A DNA stretch of 5,694 nucleotides from assembly GCA_022795575.1 (NCBI GenBank), contig JAAWGY010000176.1, forward strand, positions 1 through 5,694, given 5' to 3'. This DNA is from Angelakisella sp. (GTDB taxonomy: Bacteria > Bacillota > Clostridia > Oscillospirales > Ruminococcaceae). The notes below the pieces were generated by a model. It worked only from the letters and a program-made list of their open reading frames with translations, made no database searches and was not told the DNA's origin. Positions 5,597 through 5,694 of this stretch are shown piece after piece (position 1 is the first letter of the stretch; each line of letters starts with the position of its first letter). The position numbers and the translations under genes were made by a program.

Positions 5597-5694
5597 GAAG
5601 CTGTACCAATAGCCGAAGTGCGCAGATTGGCGAGCAAATTTTTTGACTGCCGATGCCAAAAAAGCGCAGGAATACTGTGTGTATTTCAAGGTTT
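5594..5694. repeat. Interspersed palindromic element, copy B (left-hand part; truncated by window end)
   Basis: This copy is in the same orientation as copy A. It starts with TAAGAAGCTGTACC at 5594, whose first 22 bases are the exact reverse complement of the end of copy A (78-99). The left arm runs to 5663 and is followed by the loop region 5662-5694, which matches positions 1-33 at 31 of 33 bases. AATAC (5671-5675) and GTATT (5681-5685) form the inner hairpin with loop TGTGT, against TATAT in copy A. The first three bases, TAA, are the stop codon of the permease gene. Transcribed, the complete element would give a long hairpin at the 3' end of the transporter mRNA, which could act as a terminator or stabiliser. 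The right arm lies outside the window. Confidence 0.85.

Noticed and set aside
1..5694. Composite transposon flanked by two insertion sequences
   Set aside because: The flanking repeats are short palindromes with no transposase, and the enclosed genes are ordinary envelope genes. Recombination between copies is possible, but nothing shows the segment moves as a unit.
5594..5694. CRISPR repeat or tRNA gene at the window edges
   Set aside because: The copies are single and about 5.6 kb apart, with no spacer array. The fold is one long hairpin without a cloverleaf or CCA end.

Overview
The window looks like chromosomal DNA from a Gram-positive anaerobic gut Firmicute, most likely a high-GC member of the Oscillospiraceae/Ruminococcaceae. 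This is an inference from several features: GC-rich coding with Gly/Ala/Asp-rich proteins, strong GGAGG-type ribosome binding sites, a secreted protein ending in an NPSTG-type wall-anchor tail, a lipobox lipoprotein, and an HlyD/MacA-like adaptor with no outer-membrane partner. No marker gene fixes the genus.

Layout. Positions 1-99 are the right-hand part of an interspersed palindromic element. Positions 5594-5694 are the left-hand part of a second copy in the same orientation, so the window is bracketed by two copies of one repeat. Positions 100-395 hold no gene but contain two related 16-bp perfect palindromes and a weak promoter-like region. Positions 396-1355 (+) encode a secreted, probably wall-anchored protein of unknown function. 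A strong hairpin terminator at about 1409 separates it from a convergent, AT-richer lipoprotein gene (1456-2367, -). The AT-rich intergenic region 2368-2669 carries a good promoter for the lipoprotein, a plausible divergent promoter for the downstream operon, an inverted repeat lying across both -35 regions, and a leader rich in dyads. Positions 2670-5596 (+) form a tightly coupled two-gene operon (TGATG overlap): a MacA/YknX-like membrane-fusion protein and a MacB/YknZ-like FtsX-family permease.

How the parts work together. The adaptor and permease should form the membrane part of a MacAB/YknXYZ-type ABC exporter or mechanotransmission complex. The ATPase that should power it is not in the window: it is absent between the two genes, absent upstream on the same strand, and not fused to the permease. 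The second repeat copy begins exactly at the permease stop codon, so an ATPase gene might lie beyond it. The lipoprotein is divergent from the operon and may share its control region.

The most notable signal is the flanking repeat. Joined together, the two partial copies predict an element of about 167 bp whose two arms of about 70 nt are complementary along almost their whole length. The outermost 22 bp match perfectly, and the loop holds a small conserved hairpin. It resembles a non-autonomous MITE-like or REP-like palindromic element with TA at both ends.
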